The notes under the pieces were generated by a model, which was given only the letters and a program-made list of their open reading frames with translations, ran no database searches and was not told the DNA's origin. 64,000 nt of DNA from Axinella damicornis (lineage: Eukaryota; Porifera; Demospongiae; Axinellida; Axinellidae). The stretch's first letter is position 1; the number at the start of each line of letters is the position of its first letter. Shown one piece after another: positions 63,916 through 64,000 of this stretch. Made by a program: the position numbers and the translations under genes. The stretch spans positions 17,977,086 through 18,041,085 of the forward strand of contig OZ007507.1 of assembly GCA_963931865.1 (NCBI GenBank). The letters are read 5' to 3'.

Positions 63916-64000
63916 CTACTACCTGGTCACGACCATTGCTTGACCTTTCGCTTTTCTGGTAGTGTTAGAGGGCTTCTGTAGTAGAACGAACTCTTACATG

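Overview
The window is eukaryotic and metazoan: genes are split by short GT-AG introns, all three standard stop codons are used, and the readable products are type I membrane proteins with Ig-like and fibronectin-III-like (FN3) domains. The gene style, a RecQ-type helicase fragment and a HIRAN-like fragment suggest an early-branching animal, most likely a demosponge. That assignment is inference; no database search was possible. Most long ORFs here are shadows or read-through of repeats, so genes were built exon by exon from splice sites and phase.

Layout. 1-1001: 3' end of a gene for a cysteine-bearing extracellular protein with a hydrophobic C-terminus. 1521-1845: two phase-linked exons of another gene. 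2355-3930: dispersed repeats. 3979-9109: receptor unit A (FN3-like exon plus a Pro/Glu-rich tail, transmembrane exon missing). 9765-19199: unit A2 (Ig, FN3, transmembrane exon, Tyr-rich tail), heavily invaded by repeats. 17913-18522 (minus): small three-exon gene. 20033-29906: unit B, the best full relative of A. 29907-35500: repeats, including a large inverted repeat and a tRNA-like sequence. 35726-39925 (minus), perhaps reaching 43890: unit D. 45916-52395: unit C, nearly complete from signal peptide to stop. 53877-56106: unit C', a signal peptide plus a second copy of C's transmembrane segment and tail. 56754-57963 (minus): unit E, a copy of D's transmembrane segment and tail. 58000-64000: D-derived debris and mobile elements.

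The unifying theme is a cluster of at least seven related cell-surface receptor units on both strands. Whole-domain exons are almost all phase 1-1, and FN3 domains split as 1-0 plus 0-1. Ectodomains, membrane segments and tails can therefore be swapped without losing frame, and the window shows such swaps and losses directly. The tails carry candidate signalling motifs: Tyr motifs in A2 and C, PxxPxR motifs in D and E, and an EEHP-rich region in A and B. This architecture resembles animal allorecognition or immune receptor clusters; the function is inferred.

Mobile DNA is abundant. It includes a family with CTCGTTCCCAG-like termini and 10-bp target duplications (one member carrying the helicase fragment), a Tc1/mariner-like MITE with a paralogous empty site, a 489-bp element with an 11-bp duplication, palindromic elements, minisatellites and (GT)n-(G)n tracts.
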